From positions 57,288 to 121,287 of the forward strand of contig JAPWUV010000011.1 in NCBI GenBank assembly GCA_028275345.1: DNA of 64,000 nucleotides, written 5' to 3'. Of the stretch, positions 25,265 to 33,476 are shown piece by piece. The notes below the pieces were generated by a model. The model had not been told where the DNA came from. It ran no database searches and worked only from the letters and a program-made list of their open reading frames with translations. Position 1 is the first letter of the stretch. Every line of letters starts with the position of its first letter. A program made the translations under genes and the position numbers. This DNA comes from a bacterium (lineage in GTDB: Bacteria > Zhuqueibacterota > Zhuqueibacteria > Oleimicrobiales > Geothermoviventaceae).

Positions 25265-26941
25265 TTACAGCGCGTCCGCGTCCGCTTCCTCCAGCAGCAT
25301 GCAAGGGAAACGGAGAACCACGAGCGCGAGCCGGCGTGCCTTCAGAGATTCCGCCAGAGTCGCGCGCACGCGCTCAGTTCCCAGGTCTTGGATCACGCGC
25401 AGGAGGGGCAGATTCAGAGATCCGAGAACGTCTTCCAGCTCCACCCCCGAGGCGAGCCGACGACGCGGCCCCCCCGTGTAGGCGCTTCCCCCGTTGTCGA
25501 CCAGCAAGATTGTGACAGGAAGCTGATGCACCAGGGGATCGGCAAGCTCGGCCAGTCCCCGCGCCAAAAAGCCGTAATCCCCTGTGATAGCCAGAACCGA
25601 TCGCTCCGGCTGAGCCAAGGCACGGCCGATGGCGAGATGGATGGCGCTGCCCGGCGCGCCGAGGACATCCACCAACGGCTCCCTTGCGGATGCCAAGAAA
25701 GCCGGGCACCCGTGATCTCCCACGACCACGGGACGGCGCTCCGGATCCCCTTCCAACCGGACTATCGCCAGCGCCTGCCGGACTGGCTCGAGCCAACAGC
25801 CGGGGCACATCGCCGGCAGCATGGCGCGTCTGCGGATCCCGCTCGTGGGAAACACGGGTTTCTCCACGGCCTCCCCTGGCAGGAGCTGGCGCAGTGCTTC
25901 CTCGATCTCCCAACTTTGCAGCTCACCTTCGTGGGGGATGGCTCCGCTCAGCCTCCCGAGGACCTGCGGTCTGTTCAGCACCTCGGCGAGCAGCGAACGG
26001 AGCTCCCGTTCCACAAAGGGTTCCCCCTCCTCCAGCACGAGAACCTCATCCGTCTGCAACAGGAACTCGAGCAATATGTAGCTCGGCAGCGGGACCACCT
26101 GGCCCAGCTTCAACACTCGCAAGGAATCCGGCGGCCCATCACCCAAGAAGTTTGCGAGCTTTGCGTAGGCGTAGCCCGCCGCCACGATCCCTTTGGTCCC
26201 TGACCCCACTACATCGGCGAACCGGCTGAGGCGGGACACATGCGCCAGATGTTCAAGCCGCGCTTGCAACCGCTGCTGGTGAGCGCTGGCAGCCATCGGG
26301 AGGGACAAGCGCGCACCCGTAGGAAACTTACCGTCCGAAACCTCCCGGCCGGGAGCGATGACACTGGCTCCCGCGACGGGGACCTGCTCCTCCATCAAAG
26401 GGGTGCAGAGGCGTAGCGCTACGGGCACGTCGTACAGGCGCGACAGCCGGAACCCTTCGGGGATCATCCGGCCCAGTTCCGGGAGCTGGGAGGGTTCCAG
26501 GGTGGGCACTCCCGCCGAGGCCAGAAGGGACCGACTATCCATTTCCGCGAAGGAGTCCCACGCACCGGGGTCATCGCCCACGATCACGAGAAGACCTGCG
26601 CCGCATCCAATCCTGGCCGCAGCCACAAGGGCCGGGTAGGCTTCTCCCAGTGCTTCCCCGCTGAGGCACGCCGCCGACTTCCGCCCGGCGAGGGAGGCCC
26701 CGTGCGCTTCCTCGAAGGCAGCCCGCGGAGAGAAAACCCAGCGTACCTCCACCTCGGCTGCCCAACGAAAACGCCCCAAGCGCTCCACAATTCCCTGGAT
26801 TGTGGCACCGGGGAAAGCCGTCACCACCCGTACGCCTGCTTCCAGGAGGACGCGGGCAACCCACTCGTCCGCCGTCACCAAGCCGGGGCTTGGAGCTTCC
26901 TCCGGGCGTCGGGTGACCCCCTGCGCAGACTTGCCCGCCAT
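25265..26941 (-). CDS. IorA-like thiamine-diphosphate protein without ferredoxin domain
   Basis: A 558-residue relative of the indolepyruvate ferredoxin oxidoreductase alpha subunit. It has the N-terminal pyrimidine-binding domain (VVTAFPGATIQGIVERL), a middle domain and the C-terminal ThDP domain with MLPAMCPGCWLEP, DHGCPAFL and AITGDYGFLARGLAELAD...VDNGGSAYTGG. The IorA C-terminal 2x[4Fe-4S] ferredoxin module is absent, and no iorB is nearby. The ATG at 26941 follows GGGAGG by 10 nt; an ATG at 26962 lies only about 9 nt after the predicted transcription start. Function is open: an incomplete oxidoreductase or a decarboxylase-like enzyme. Confidence 0.72.
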   Translation of the reverse strand: MAGKSAQGVTRRPEEAPSPGLVTADEWVARVLLEAGVRVVTAFPGATIQGIVERLGRFRWAAEVEVRWVFSPRAAFEEAHGASLAGRKSAACLSGEALGEAYPALVAAARIGCGAGLLVIVGDDPGAWDSFAEMDSRSLLASAGVPTLEPSQLPELGRMIPEGFRLSRLYDVPVALRLCTPLMEEQVPVAGASVIAPGREVSDGKFPTGARLSLPMAASAHQQRLQARLEHLAHVSRLSRFADVVGSGTKGIVAAGYAYAKLANFLGDGPPDSLRVLKLGQVVPLPSYILLEFLLQTDEVLVLEEGEPFVERELRSLLAEVLNRPQVLGRLSGAIPHEGELQSWEIEEALRQLLPGEAVEKPVFPTSGIRRRAMLPAMCPGCWLEPVRQALAIVRLEGDPERRPVVVGDHGCPAFLASAREPLVDVLGAPGSAIHLAIGRALAQPERSVLAITGDYGFLARGLAELADPLVHQLPVTILLVDNGGSAYTGGPRRRLASGVELEDVLGSLNLPLLRVIQDLGTERVRATLAESLKARRLALVVLRFPCMLLEEADADAL

Positions 26942-26977
26942 CCTCGCACTCCCTCCCAGCATCTTCTCGCAAGGTTG

Positions 26978-27006
26978 AACTTACCACTTTGCGGCCGGAA
27001 TGTCAA
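26978..27006 (-). promoter_or_regulatory. Promoter of the IorA-like gene
   Basis: Minus strand: consensus -35 TTGACA (27006-27001), 17-nt spacer, -10 TAAGTT (26983-26978). The expected start near 26971 supports translation from the ATG at 26941. Confidence 0.75.
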
Positions 27007-27079
27007 GACGTGGCTCGCACCGCCCTCCCTAAAGCCAGACCTCCCGCTGGGGCGCAGAGGCCCCCGGCACACGATCCCA

Positions 27080-27108
27080 TTGCACTTTACGGCCGCGAGT
27101 TGTAGGTT
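27080..27108 (+). promoter_or_regulatory. Promoter of the GWxTD gene
   Basis: Plus strand: -35 TTGCAC (27080-27085), 17-nt spacer, -10 TAGGTT (27103-27108). It faces away from the IorA-like promoter and gives a leader of about 85 nt before the ATG at 27202. Confidence 0.6.
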
Positions 27109-27201
27109 GATAAGGGTGTGCGGGTCGGCAGTCGAGGTCTCACCCCGGAGGCAAGGGGGGTGTCAGACGTTTCGCTTTCCACGAAAGGGCCTGCGAGGCG
27201 G

Positions 27202-29508
27202 ATGAAGCTACTTCGGGAAATCGGGCTCAGCCTTCTCATGGCAGGGGCGCTGATCGCCCGGGCTGAGCGAGGGCTCGGGCAGCAGGTGGACAGCGCTGCC
27301 TCCGCCCAGGAGCTGATCCGCACCGGCGACCTGTGGCTCGGGGCGGGCAATCTTGACGCCGCCGAGCGGTGCTACCGGCAAGCCCTTCGCTTGGACGAAG
27401 CGGCAATCCCGGCTTGGCGCGGACTCGGCCGGATCGAGGCTCGCCGGCAGCGTTGGGACGAAGCTGCCGAGTGGTTCTCCAAGATTGAGGAAGCGGTACC
27501 CCTCGACCCCGAAGCCCATTATTACCTGGGCATCCGCGACCGGGAAAGTGGGAAATACAAGGGAATCGTGCTCAGGCAACTGGACTTCCGCAGCGCTGAG
27601 AAGCACTTCCGCAAGGTCATTGAATACGACTCCCTCTTCCAAGACGTCTGGTACCAAATGGCGCTGCTCGAGCGCTACCGCGAGCACTACCTGCGCGCGG
27701 TGGAGCTCGCTTACCGGCAGATCCTCCTCAAACCCGGCCTCCTCGAGCCGCGCGTCGGGATCTTCCGCCTGTTCGACTTGTACGTTCAGTATGCCGACAG
27801 CGCCGAGGTTTTCCAGGAACTGCAACAGGACCGCTTCGGATGGTATGCGCAATTCTTCCAGGCGGAGAAGCTGAGACGGCTCGGGCACCTGGATAGCGCC
27901 CGCGTGACTTTCGAGAACCTGCTGAACCGCGAACCGGAGGCTTCGTCGACGGCCATTCACCTCCGGTTGGCGCGGATCGCCTTCGAGAAGGGGGAGAATC
28001 CGCAGGGCGAAGCGATGTATTGGTCGGCCATCGAGTCCATTCGCAATCCGGTGGACGCTGAGCTCGCCTTTCAGGACGTCAAATACATCCTCACGGACGA
28101 AGAATACGAGCGCTGGACGCGTTGCGTCTTGCTCGGGCAAAAGAAGGCGTTCTTCGCTCAAATCTGGGCGAGTCGCAGTCCCTTCCCAGGCTCGACCGAA
28201 AACCCCCGCCTTGCCGAGCACTACCGGCGCCTGATCTTCGCGGAGAAATGGTACCGGCAGGACGAACCGCATCGGCCCTTTCACACGCTCGACCTGATGG
28301 CGGGCAACCTCCCGAGGGTGTTCGGGCTGAACGAAGAGTTCCACCAAAAGGGCCTGGTCTACATTCGCTGGGGCAAGCCGGATGACAAGAGCCTCTTCTC
28401 GGGGCAGGGGTACCCCAGCTACGAGTCGTGGGTGTATCGTAAGACCACCACGCAGCCCCAGATCATCGTCCATTTCGCCAATCCCGAAGATGCCTCGCCG
28501 AGCGACTGGCGGATCTCGCGGATTCCGCCGCCGGAGGTGGTCTGGGACATGGGCCTCGAGAGCTGGGACGTCCGCTACCACCATTACGTGGCGGCATCTT
28601 CGGAGGTGGAACAGCTCTCATTGGCCAACGAGCTGGAGCGGGATCTCCAGGAAAGCAACCGGCGGCTTCTCACCGAAGAGAGGATGACCTTCCCGGACAC
28701 GATCCAGCTTCTCCCCGCCTACTTCTATTGGTCCAGCTTCAAGGGGGAAAATGGCGGCATCGATTTGAACTTCTACTACGGGGTGGCATTCGCGGATGCC
28801 TTCAGCAGTAAGGAGCCGTTCGGTGTCCGCCGCTTCTTCGAGAGTGGCGTGGCCATCTACGATACGCTTTGGAATCAGCTCGCGCGGCGCCTCCGTCGAT
28901 TCCCGCTGGAGAAGAGCAAGGAGACGCTCGGCGCCCTTGCCACCGATGCCCAGACCTTCCACCTGGAGCCGGGGATTTACCGATTGACCTTCTTTGTGCG
29001 CGACGAAGGGCGCAAGCGCATCGGCAGCTGGCGCCTCTTGGACACACTCCGCGCCTTTCCCCCCGGCACCTTGAGCCTCAGCGACCTCACTCTGGCGGTC
29101 GAGGTGAGCCCCGCGCTGCCGCTCGCTCCGGGCCGCTTCCGCAGGTACGGGGTCGTGGTAGCGCCCAATCCCAGCCGGGCGTTCTCACTTCGCCGTCCCA
29201 TCTTCATGTACTTCGAGATCTACGGCCTCTCGTTGGACGAGCAGGGCGTGGCCCGCTGCCGCGTCTCCTACACCCTGGAGCCTCTCCAGAAAAAACGGAC
29301 CGGACTCCTCGGCCTCTTCGGCCCGCGCACGGGGGCCGTCACCATCACCTCCGAGTTCGAGCCCCAGGGGAGCGATTCGCCCATGTACACGGCCCTCGAT
29401 GCCAGCCAATTCACCGACGGCCCGCTCCAGCTCCGGGTCGAGGTGACCGACCTCCGCAACGGACGCACCGCCAGAAAGTCCATCCTCATGCATCTCGTGA
29501 AAAGCTGA
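27202..29508 (+). CDS. TPR and GWxTD-domain protein
   Basis: A 768-residue exported protein. The ATG at 27202 follows a GGCGGA and begins a signal peptide (MKLLREIGLSLLMAGALIARA). TPR units occupy about residues 35-200 (GDLWLGAGNLDAAERCYRQA and similar). A GWxTD domain follows, with NEEFHQKGLVYIRWGKPDD and YESWVYRK as its hallmark. The C-terminal half is beta-rich (YGLSLDEQGVARCRVSYTL and QLRVEVTDLRNGRTARKS). GWxTD proteins occur mainly in Bacteroidota, Acidobacteriota and related uncultured phyla and have no established function. It is monocistronic. Confidence 0.85.
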   Translation: MKLLREIGLSLLMAGALIARAERGLGQQVDSAASAQELIRTGDLWLGAGNLDAAERCYRQALRLDEAAIPAWRGLGRIEARRQRWDEAAEWFSKIEEAVPLDPEAHYYLGIRDRESGKYKGIVLRQLDFRSAEKHFRKVIEYDSLFQDVWYQMALLERYREHYLRAVELAYRQILLKPGLLEPRVGIFRLFDLYVQYADSAEVFQELQQDRFGWYAQFFQAEKLRRLGHLDSARVTFENLLNREPEASSTAIHLRLARIAFEKGENPQGEAMYWSAIESIRNPVDAELAFQDVKYILTDEEYERWTRCVLLGQKKAFFAQIWASRSPFPGSTENPRLAEHYRRLIFAEKWYRQDEPHRPFHTLDLMAGNLPRVFGLNEEFHQKGLVYIRWGKPDDKSLFSGQGYPSYESWVYRKTTTQPQIIVHFANPEDASPSDWRISRIPPPEVVWDMGLESWDVRYHHYVAASSEVEQLSLANELERDLQESNRRLLTEERMTFPDTIQLLPAYFYWSSFKGENGGIDLNFYYGVAFADAFSSKEPFGVRRFFESGVAIYDTLWNQLARRLRRFPLEKSKETLGALATDAQTFHLEPGIYRLTFFVRDEGRKRIGSWRLLDTLRAFPPGTLSLSDLTLAVEVSPALPLAPGRFRRYGVVVAPNPSRAFSLRRPIFMYFEIYGLSLDEQGVARCRVSYTLEPLQKKRTGLLGLFGPRTGAVTITSEFEPQGSDSPMYTALDASQFTDGPLQLRVEVTDLRNGRTARKSILMHLVKS

Positions 29509-29600
29509 GGGACGAAGCGCAATCCCCTCGGATTCAGCCCCGCTGCCTCATCCCAGGGAGAGGGGTGTCATCTGCCCGCTTGCTGGAGGGGATCCCCGCA

Positions 29601-30410
29601 TCACAAATGGACGGGATTCGCGTAGCAGTAGCGGCAGCCGAGCAAGCACTTCACGTACCAGCCGATGTCCCAGCTCTCCGTGCATCCACAGAGGGCCCGT
29701 TGCCCCTTAGCCTTGCGGGTGGATGCGGGTTCGCCGCGGGGGTGCAAACGGGTGAGCAAGTCCCCATCGATGCAACGGGAGCGCGGCCAGCCCGGGACGC
29801 AGCAGCCGTGGACGCGCAGGCCGTACTCCTCCGCCTTGCGGTGGAGCCAGGCTGCCTCTTCACGCCACACCTCCGGGCCAGGATCGAGGGCCACCGCACC
29901 TATCCGGGCCAGGCGTCGCTTCACTTTCGGGTAGAGGCTGAGCCAGCTCGTTGTGACGTCGGTGAGGCCGAGCTCACGGAGGCGCGGCGCCAGTTCCGCA
30001 AAGTATTTCAAATTACAGATCTCCGTCCCGTCGGCTAGGCGAACATGCACAATCGGGTCGAATCGAATGCGGATCCTCTCGGGCGACCCGACAAACTCGA
30101 TGAGCGCGGGAAGGAGAGCCAGTACCGATTCCGGTTCGGGAACACGAGGTTCGAGCGCGCTGGCACCCATTCCGGTCACTGTCAGGTGCAGGAAGAGCTG
30201 CCCGTACCGCCCCAGAGTTGCGCGGAGCTTGCGGTGAGCCAGAAGATGGCGAGGGTCCTTGGTCCAGATCACCACCGTGTGAACCTGGTCCGGCGGGCAT
30301 TTCGCCTCGAGGATCTCCGCGAACAGATGGGGATATCCCCCCACGAGGTCCACGCGCCGGCTCGCGCTGATGACCCGGAGCGGCCTCTCTTTCAATGCCC
30401 CTATTCCCAT
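29601..30410 (-). CDS. DUF1848 protein with C-terminal cysteine cluster
   Basis: A 269-residue protein beginning RVISASRRVDLVGGYPHLF, the N-terminal signature of DUF1848 (usually ISASRRTDIP). It has the strand runs TVVIWTKDPRH, LHLTVTGMG and RIRIRFDPIVHV, and ends with a conserved Cys set: CGCTESWDIGWY then CLLGCRYCYAN. The latter resembles a radical-SAM-like Fe-S site at the opposite end of the chain, suggesting a metal cluster and a nucleic-acid or redox role. Function is unknown. Its start overlaps the GNAT stop by 10 nt. Confidence 0.85.
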   Translation of the reverse strand: MGIGALKERPLRVISASRRVDLVGGYPHLFAEILEAKCPPDQVHTVVIWTKDPRHLLAHRKLRATLGRYGQLFLHLTVTGMGASALEPRVPEPESVLALLPALIEFVGSPERIRIRFDPIVHVRLADGTEICNLKYFAELAPRLRELGLTDVTTSWLSLYPKVKRRLARIGAVALDPGPEVWREEAAWLHRKAEEYGLRVHGCCVPGWPRSRCIDGDLLTRLHPRGEPASTRKAKGQRALCGCTESWDIGWYVKCLLGCRYCYANPVHL

Positions 30411-31363
30411 TTATCCAAAAGCCAGGCCCCTGGGGTGGTCACAAGGGGATAGCCTTCCAGCGTCATCCGGAGATCGCTGTGAATGACGCGGAAACCTGCC
30501 TGAAGCAGATGGCGGAAGGCCTCCAGCTGACGGGTCGGTACCCACAGGCTCAGATGGCCGAGGAATTCGCGCCGGGCCCAATCGCGAAGGCTGGTCAGGA
30601 CGGCGTCCACGAAGGATCTGTCCACGGGCGGAGGAAAGACGCACGCCACCACTCGCAGAACGTGCCTCTCCTCGTCCACGGCGTAAGGTTCGGTGTGACC
30701 GATGGCCAAGGCTTGGCGCTCACCAAGGCGGAAGATGGCAGTGTCCCCGTATTTGTACTGCGAGGTGTGCAGGATGAGCGAGCGGTAGTCGAGTCCCTCG
30801 CAGGCTGCATCCGCGATTTCCCGGGCCTTCTCCAGGAACGATTGCCGCTCCTCCTTCGGGAGACGACTGAAGTACACGGCCTCCGCCCTTAGTTCCTCCT
30901 GAGGAGGAACTGGCCGGGCGAAGACTTCCGAGGCCAGACAAACCGTAAGCTCTCCGGGCACGAAGCCCAGCTTTCCGTAGAAGCCCAGATTCCGGTAGCT
31001 GCGGGGCATGGTCTCCAGGCCGATCGTGCGGGCTCCTGCCTCCCGCAGGGAGGCAAGGCACTGATTCATGATCTCGCGACCGTGCCCCCGGCCCTGTACT
31101 TCGGGCGCCACGGCCACGGGGCCTACCCAACCCACGCGACCCCAAAGGTGGGCGAATCCGAAGGCACGAATCTGACCATCCACCTCCAAAAGGTAGCTCC
31201 CCTCCGGGAAGTCCTCCAGGTACATGTCCAGAAACTCGAGGCGACATTCGGGCACCTCGGTGAACCGATAGCCGTCGTCGGCCCGACCCTGCGAAAAGGC
31301 GCGGGAGAGCAGCCCATTGATCCGATGCAGGTCCGCACGCGTGATGTGCCGGATCGTCTCCAT
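30401..31363 (-). CDS. GNAT-family N-acetyltransferase
   Basis: A 320-residue protein. The N-terminal GNAT domain (about 1-150) has the acetyl-CoA loop VAVAPEVQGRGHGREIMNQ and YRNLGFYGKLGFVPGE. The C-terminal 150 residues form a second, degenerate GNAT-like or SCP-type half (LSLWVPTRQLEAFRHLLQAGF), common in two-domain acetyltransferases. The ATG at 31363 is eight bases after the NlpC/P60 stop. The acceptor is unknown. Confidence 0.83.
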   Translation of the reverse strand: METIRHITRADLHRINGLLSRAFSQGRADDGYRFTEVPECRLEFLDMYLEDFPEGSYLLEVDGQIRAFGFAHLWGRVGWVGPVAVAPEVQGRGHGREIMNQCLASLREAGARTIGLETMPRSYRNLGFYGKLGFVPGELTVCLASEVFARPVPPQEELRAEAVYFSRLPKEERQSFLEKAREIADAACEGLDYRSLILHTSQYKYGDTAIFRLGERQALAIGHTEPYAVDEERHVLRVVACVFPPPVDRSFVDAVLTSLRDWARREFLGHLSLWVPTRQLEAFRHLLQAGFRVIHSDLRMTLEGYPLVTTPGAWLLDKWE

Positions 31364-31371
31364 CCGTCCGC

Positions 31372-32634
31372 TCAAACCCGTGGGCTTGTCCCTTGCCACG
31401 CTCGCGGCAACTCCAACCCCCCGACTCGGTACCACCCGGTCATCTCGTCCCGGCGGAGCTGCGACACCACTCGCCGCACCGCCCGAAGATTGCGGTACCG
31501 ATAGGGACTGAAATCGGCATCTCCAGGCCTGAGGCTGTTGATTCGAACGTGACTGTCCGAGTGGATGAACTTGCCGTCGCCAAGATAGATCCCGACATGC
31601 GTGATTCGCTCCGGGCTGGGCCCGAAGAAGACAAGGTCACCGGGCTGGGCTGCCGAAAGGGAAGAGTCTAGAGGCACCTCCGCCCCTACCTTCACCTGCA
31701 TGTTCGCGTCGCGCGGCAAGATCACCCCGTTGAGCCGGAATACCGTGCAGGTGAAACCCGAGCAATCGAGACCCTTGGGCGAGGTCCCTCCCCAGAGGTA
31801 CGGTCTTCCGAAAAGGCGCAGGGCCGTGACGACGATGTTCTCGGGCGTCGGACGGGCAGCCCGGAGGAACTCGCCCAGGTCAGACACATCCCCCCGTCGA
31901 ACCCAGCCGGTGCGGCCGTCCGGGAATCGAATCTGCAGCCAGGAGCCGTGCGCGGCAAGCCGCAGGAGCACGTCGCCTGCCACAAGGTCGGAGACGGGCT
32001 GAGCACCTTCTTCCGGCGAAGCCAAGGCGAGGGTTTCCAGGGCGGTGACGATCACCCGAGGAGAAACAAGCCAGGAAACCACGCCGGTGCTGTCCGTACA
32101 CCAAATCCCCCCGTCATCCGTCCAGCCGAGGTAACCGTCCTCGGTCCGTACGAAGTACCAGTCACGTTGCCTCTTGTAAAGGCGAACCACGCTGCCGAGG
32201 AGCATCTGGTTCAGGAGCTCGGCGGTATGGCTTGGTTCCCGGCGGAGATTGGCCACGCTCAGGTTCACGATGGCCCACGAAGAGTCAACGGTGGAGTCCG
32301 GCAGCACCCGGATCTCATCGACGAGCCGCTTTCTGGGAAAAGCTTGCCGAAGCTTTTGCAGAAGCTCGGCGTGTGCTTCCGGCGAGGTCGTTTCCCCGCG
32401 CAAGACGATCTGGTTTCCAACTTGCCACCCATCCACGTGGAACACGTGGAGCCGCGAATCGGGACAATACGCGGCTCGCACCTGCTCCGCAATGGCGCGT
32501 GCGGAAGCTGGCAGAGAAGGTCGGTGCTCGCGGCAGGCTGCGGCGGTAAGCAAGCCAACTCCCAACGCCAACAGGGAAGCGCTACGCCAGGTCCGTTTCG
32601 CGAATGCCTGCCGGGCGTTGCAGAGACCGTTCAT
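31372..32634 (-). CDS. NlpC/P60 cell-wall endopeptidase with SH3 domains (lipoprotein)
   Basis: A 420-residue secreted protein with a signal and a possible lipobox (ALGVGLLTAAAC). A variable N-terminal region is followed by two SH3-like domains (VNLSVANLRREPS and GWVRRGDV) that bind the wall. The C-terminal NlpC/P60 domain has the catalytic Cys in GLDCSGFTCTVF, the His in ITHVGIYLGDGKFIHSD and PYLWGGTSP before it. It cleaves D-Glu-DAP type bonds in peptidoglycan stems. It is part of the minus-strand operon that ends with DUF1848. Confidence 0.9.
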   Translation of the reverse strand: MNGLCNARQAFAKRTWRSASLLALGVGLLTAAACREHRPSLPASARAIAEQVRAAYCPDSRLHVFHVDGWQVGNQIVLRGETTSPEAHAELLQKLRQAFPRKRLVDEIRVLPDSTVDSSWAIVNLSVANLRREPSHTAELLNQMLLGSVVRLYKRQRDWYFVRTEDGYLGWTDDGGIWCTDSTGVVSWLVSPRVIVTALETLALASPEEGAQPVSDLVAGDVLLRLAAHGSWLQIRFPDGRTGWVRRGDVSDLGEFLRAARPTPENIVVTALRLFGRPYLWGGTSPKGLDCSGFTCTVFRLNGVILPRDANMQVKVGAEVPLDSSLSAAQPGDLVFFGPSPERITHVGIYLGDGKFIHSDSHVRINSLRPGDADFSPYRYRNLRAVRRVVSQLRRDEMTGWYRVGGLELPRAWQGTSPRV

Positions 32635-32707
32635 CGCGGAGTCCCGGTTTTGGCTCTGTCCAGGGCTCAAGAAACTTGTGCGTCCCCTTGCCCGCACGTT
32701 TAGTCCC

Positions 32708-33319
32708 CTACTCAAGGATGGTGAGATCGCCTTTCCCCTCGCGCACGACTACGGGGGTCTCGCCGGTCAGATCGATGACCGTGGAGGGGACCAGTCCCAG
32801 CGGTCCGACATCCAGCATCAGGTCCACGATCCCCCGGAAATGGGCCTCAATCTCCTCCGGCAGATTCAGTGGGTCGCCGTCGGGGCCCGTCACCGATGTG
32901 CTCACGATGGGGCCGCCGAACTCTTCCAGAAGCGCGTGGCAAATGGGGTGATCGGGAACCCGGATCCCAACCGTCTTCCGCTTGCTCAGGAGAAGCTTCG
33001 GCACCAGCGGCGTGGCGGGGAGAACGAAGGTGTAGGGGCCGGGTAGCCCCCTCTTCATGATCCGATAGGCAGCATTGGAAACGTATGCGTAGCGACTGAT
33101 CTCCTTGAGATCGGGGCAGATGAAGCTCAGGGGACTCTTCCAGCTCTTCCCCTTGATCTGGTAGATCCTCTCCACAGCGTCCTTGTTGAAGATGTCGCAG
33201 CCGAGTCCATAGATGGTGTCGGTGGGATAGATGATCACGCCCCCCTTCCGCAGCACTTCCACCGCCCGTCGAAGGTGTTTCCCCTTCGGATGGAGTGGGT
33301 CAATTTGCAGGCGTTCCAT
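32708..33319 (-). CDS. Threonylcarbamoyl-AMP synthase (Sua5/YciO/YrdC family)
   Basis: A 203-residue YrdC-fold protein: VIIYPTDTIYGLGCDIFNKDA, RIYQIKGKSWKSPLSFIC, LPGPYTFVLPAT, VGIRVPDHPICHALLEEF and PIVSTSVTGPDGDP. This fold makes threonylcarbamoyl-adenylate for the universal tRNA t6A modification, though YciO-type members do other things; the sequence is closer to the YciO/YrdC borderline. It overlaps the small gene upstream by 20 nt, and GGAGG sits just before its ATG. Confidence 0.88.
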   Translation of the reverse strand: MERLQIDPLHPKGKHLRRAVEVLRKGGVIIYPTDTIYGLGCDIFNKDAVERIYQIKGKSWKSPLSFICPDLKEISRYAYVSNAAYRIMKRGLPGPYTFVLPATPLVPKLLLSKRKTVGIRVPDHPICHALLEEFGGPIVSTSVTGPDGDPLNLPEEIEAHFRGIVDLMLDVGPLGLVPSTVIDLTGETPVVVREGKGDLTILE

Positions 33320-33476
33320 CCTCCCCTCCGCTGGATTTCGTCCGCCGCCGAGCCTGCCGGGCCCTTTCCTGCTGGGCTCGGCGCATTGCTTCGCGACGAA
33401 GGAGCTCCTGCTTGGACCTCACGTAATCCGGCCTCGGCACCACGCTCTTCTTTTGGCGATTCGGAATCCCCTTCAT
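33300..33476 (-). CDS. Small basic protein (58 aa), translationally coupled on both sides
   Basis: A 58-residue reading frame starting MKGIPNRQKKSVVPRPDYVR. Its ATG overlaps the symporter stop (ATGA at 33473-33476) and its own stop lies inside yrdC, 20 nt past that start. Seventeen Arg/Lys residues and a helical QELLRREAMRRAQQERAR segment make it highly basic, like a small nucleic-acid or ribosome-binding protein. I recognise no family. Tight overlaps at both ends argue that it is real rather than an accident of a GC-rich spacer. Confidence 0.6.
   Translation of the reverse strand: MKGIPNRQKKSVVPRPDYVRSKQELLRREAMRRAQQERARQARRRTKSSGGEDGTPAN

Noticed and set aside
27208-28584. Minus-strand open frame (458 codons) opposite the GWxTD gene
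   Set aside because: Shadow of a real gene; no signal, no family match.
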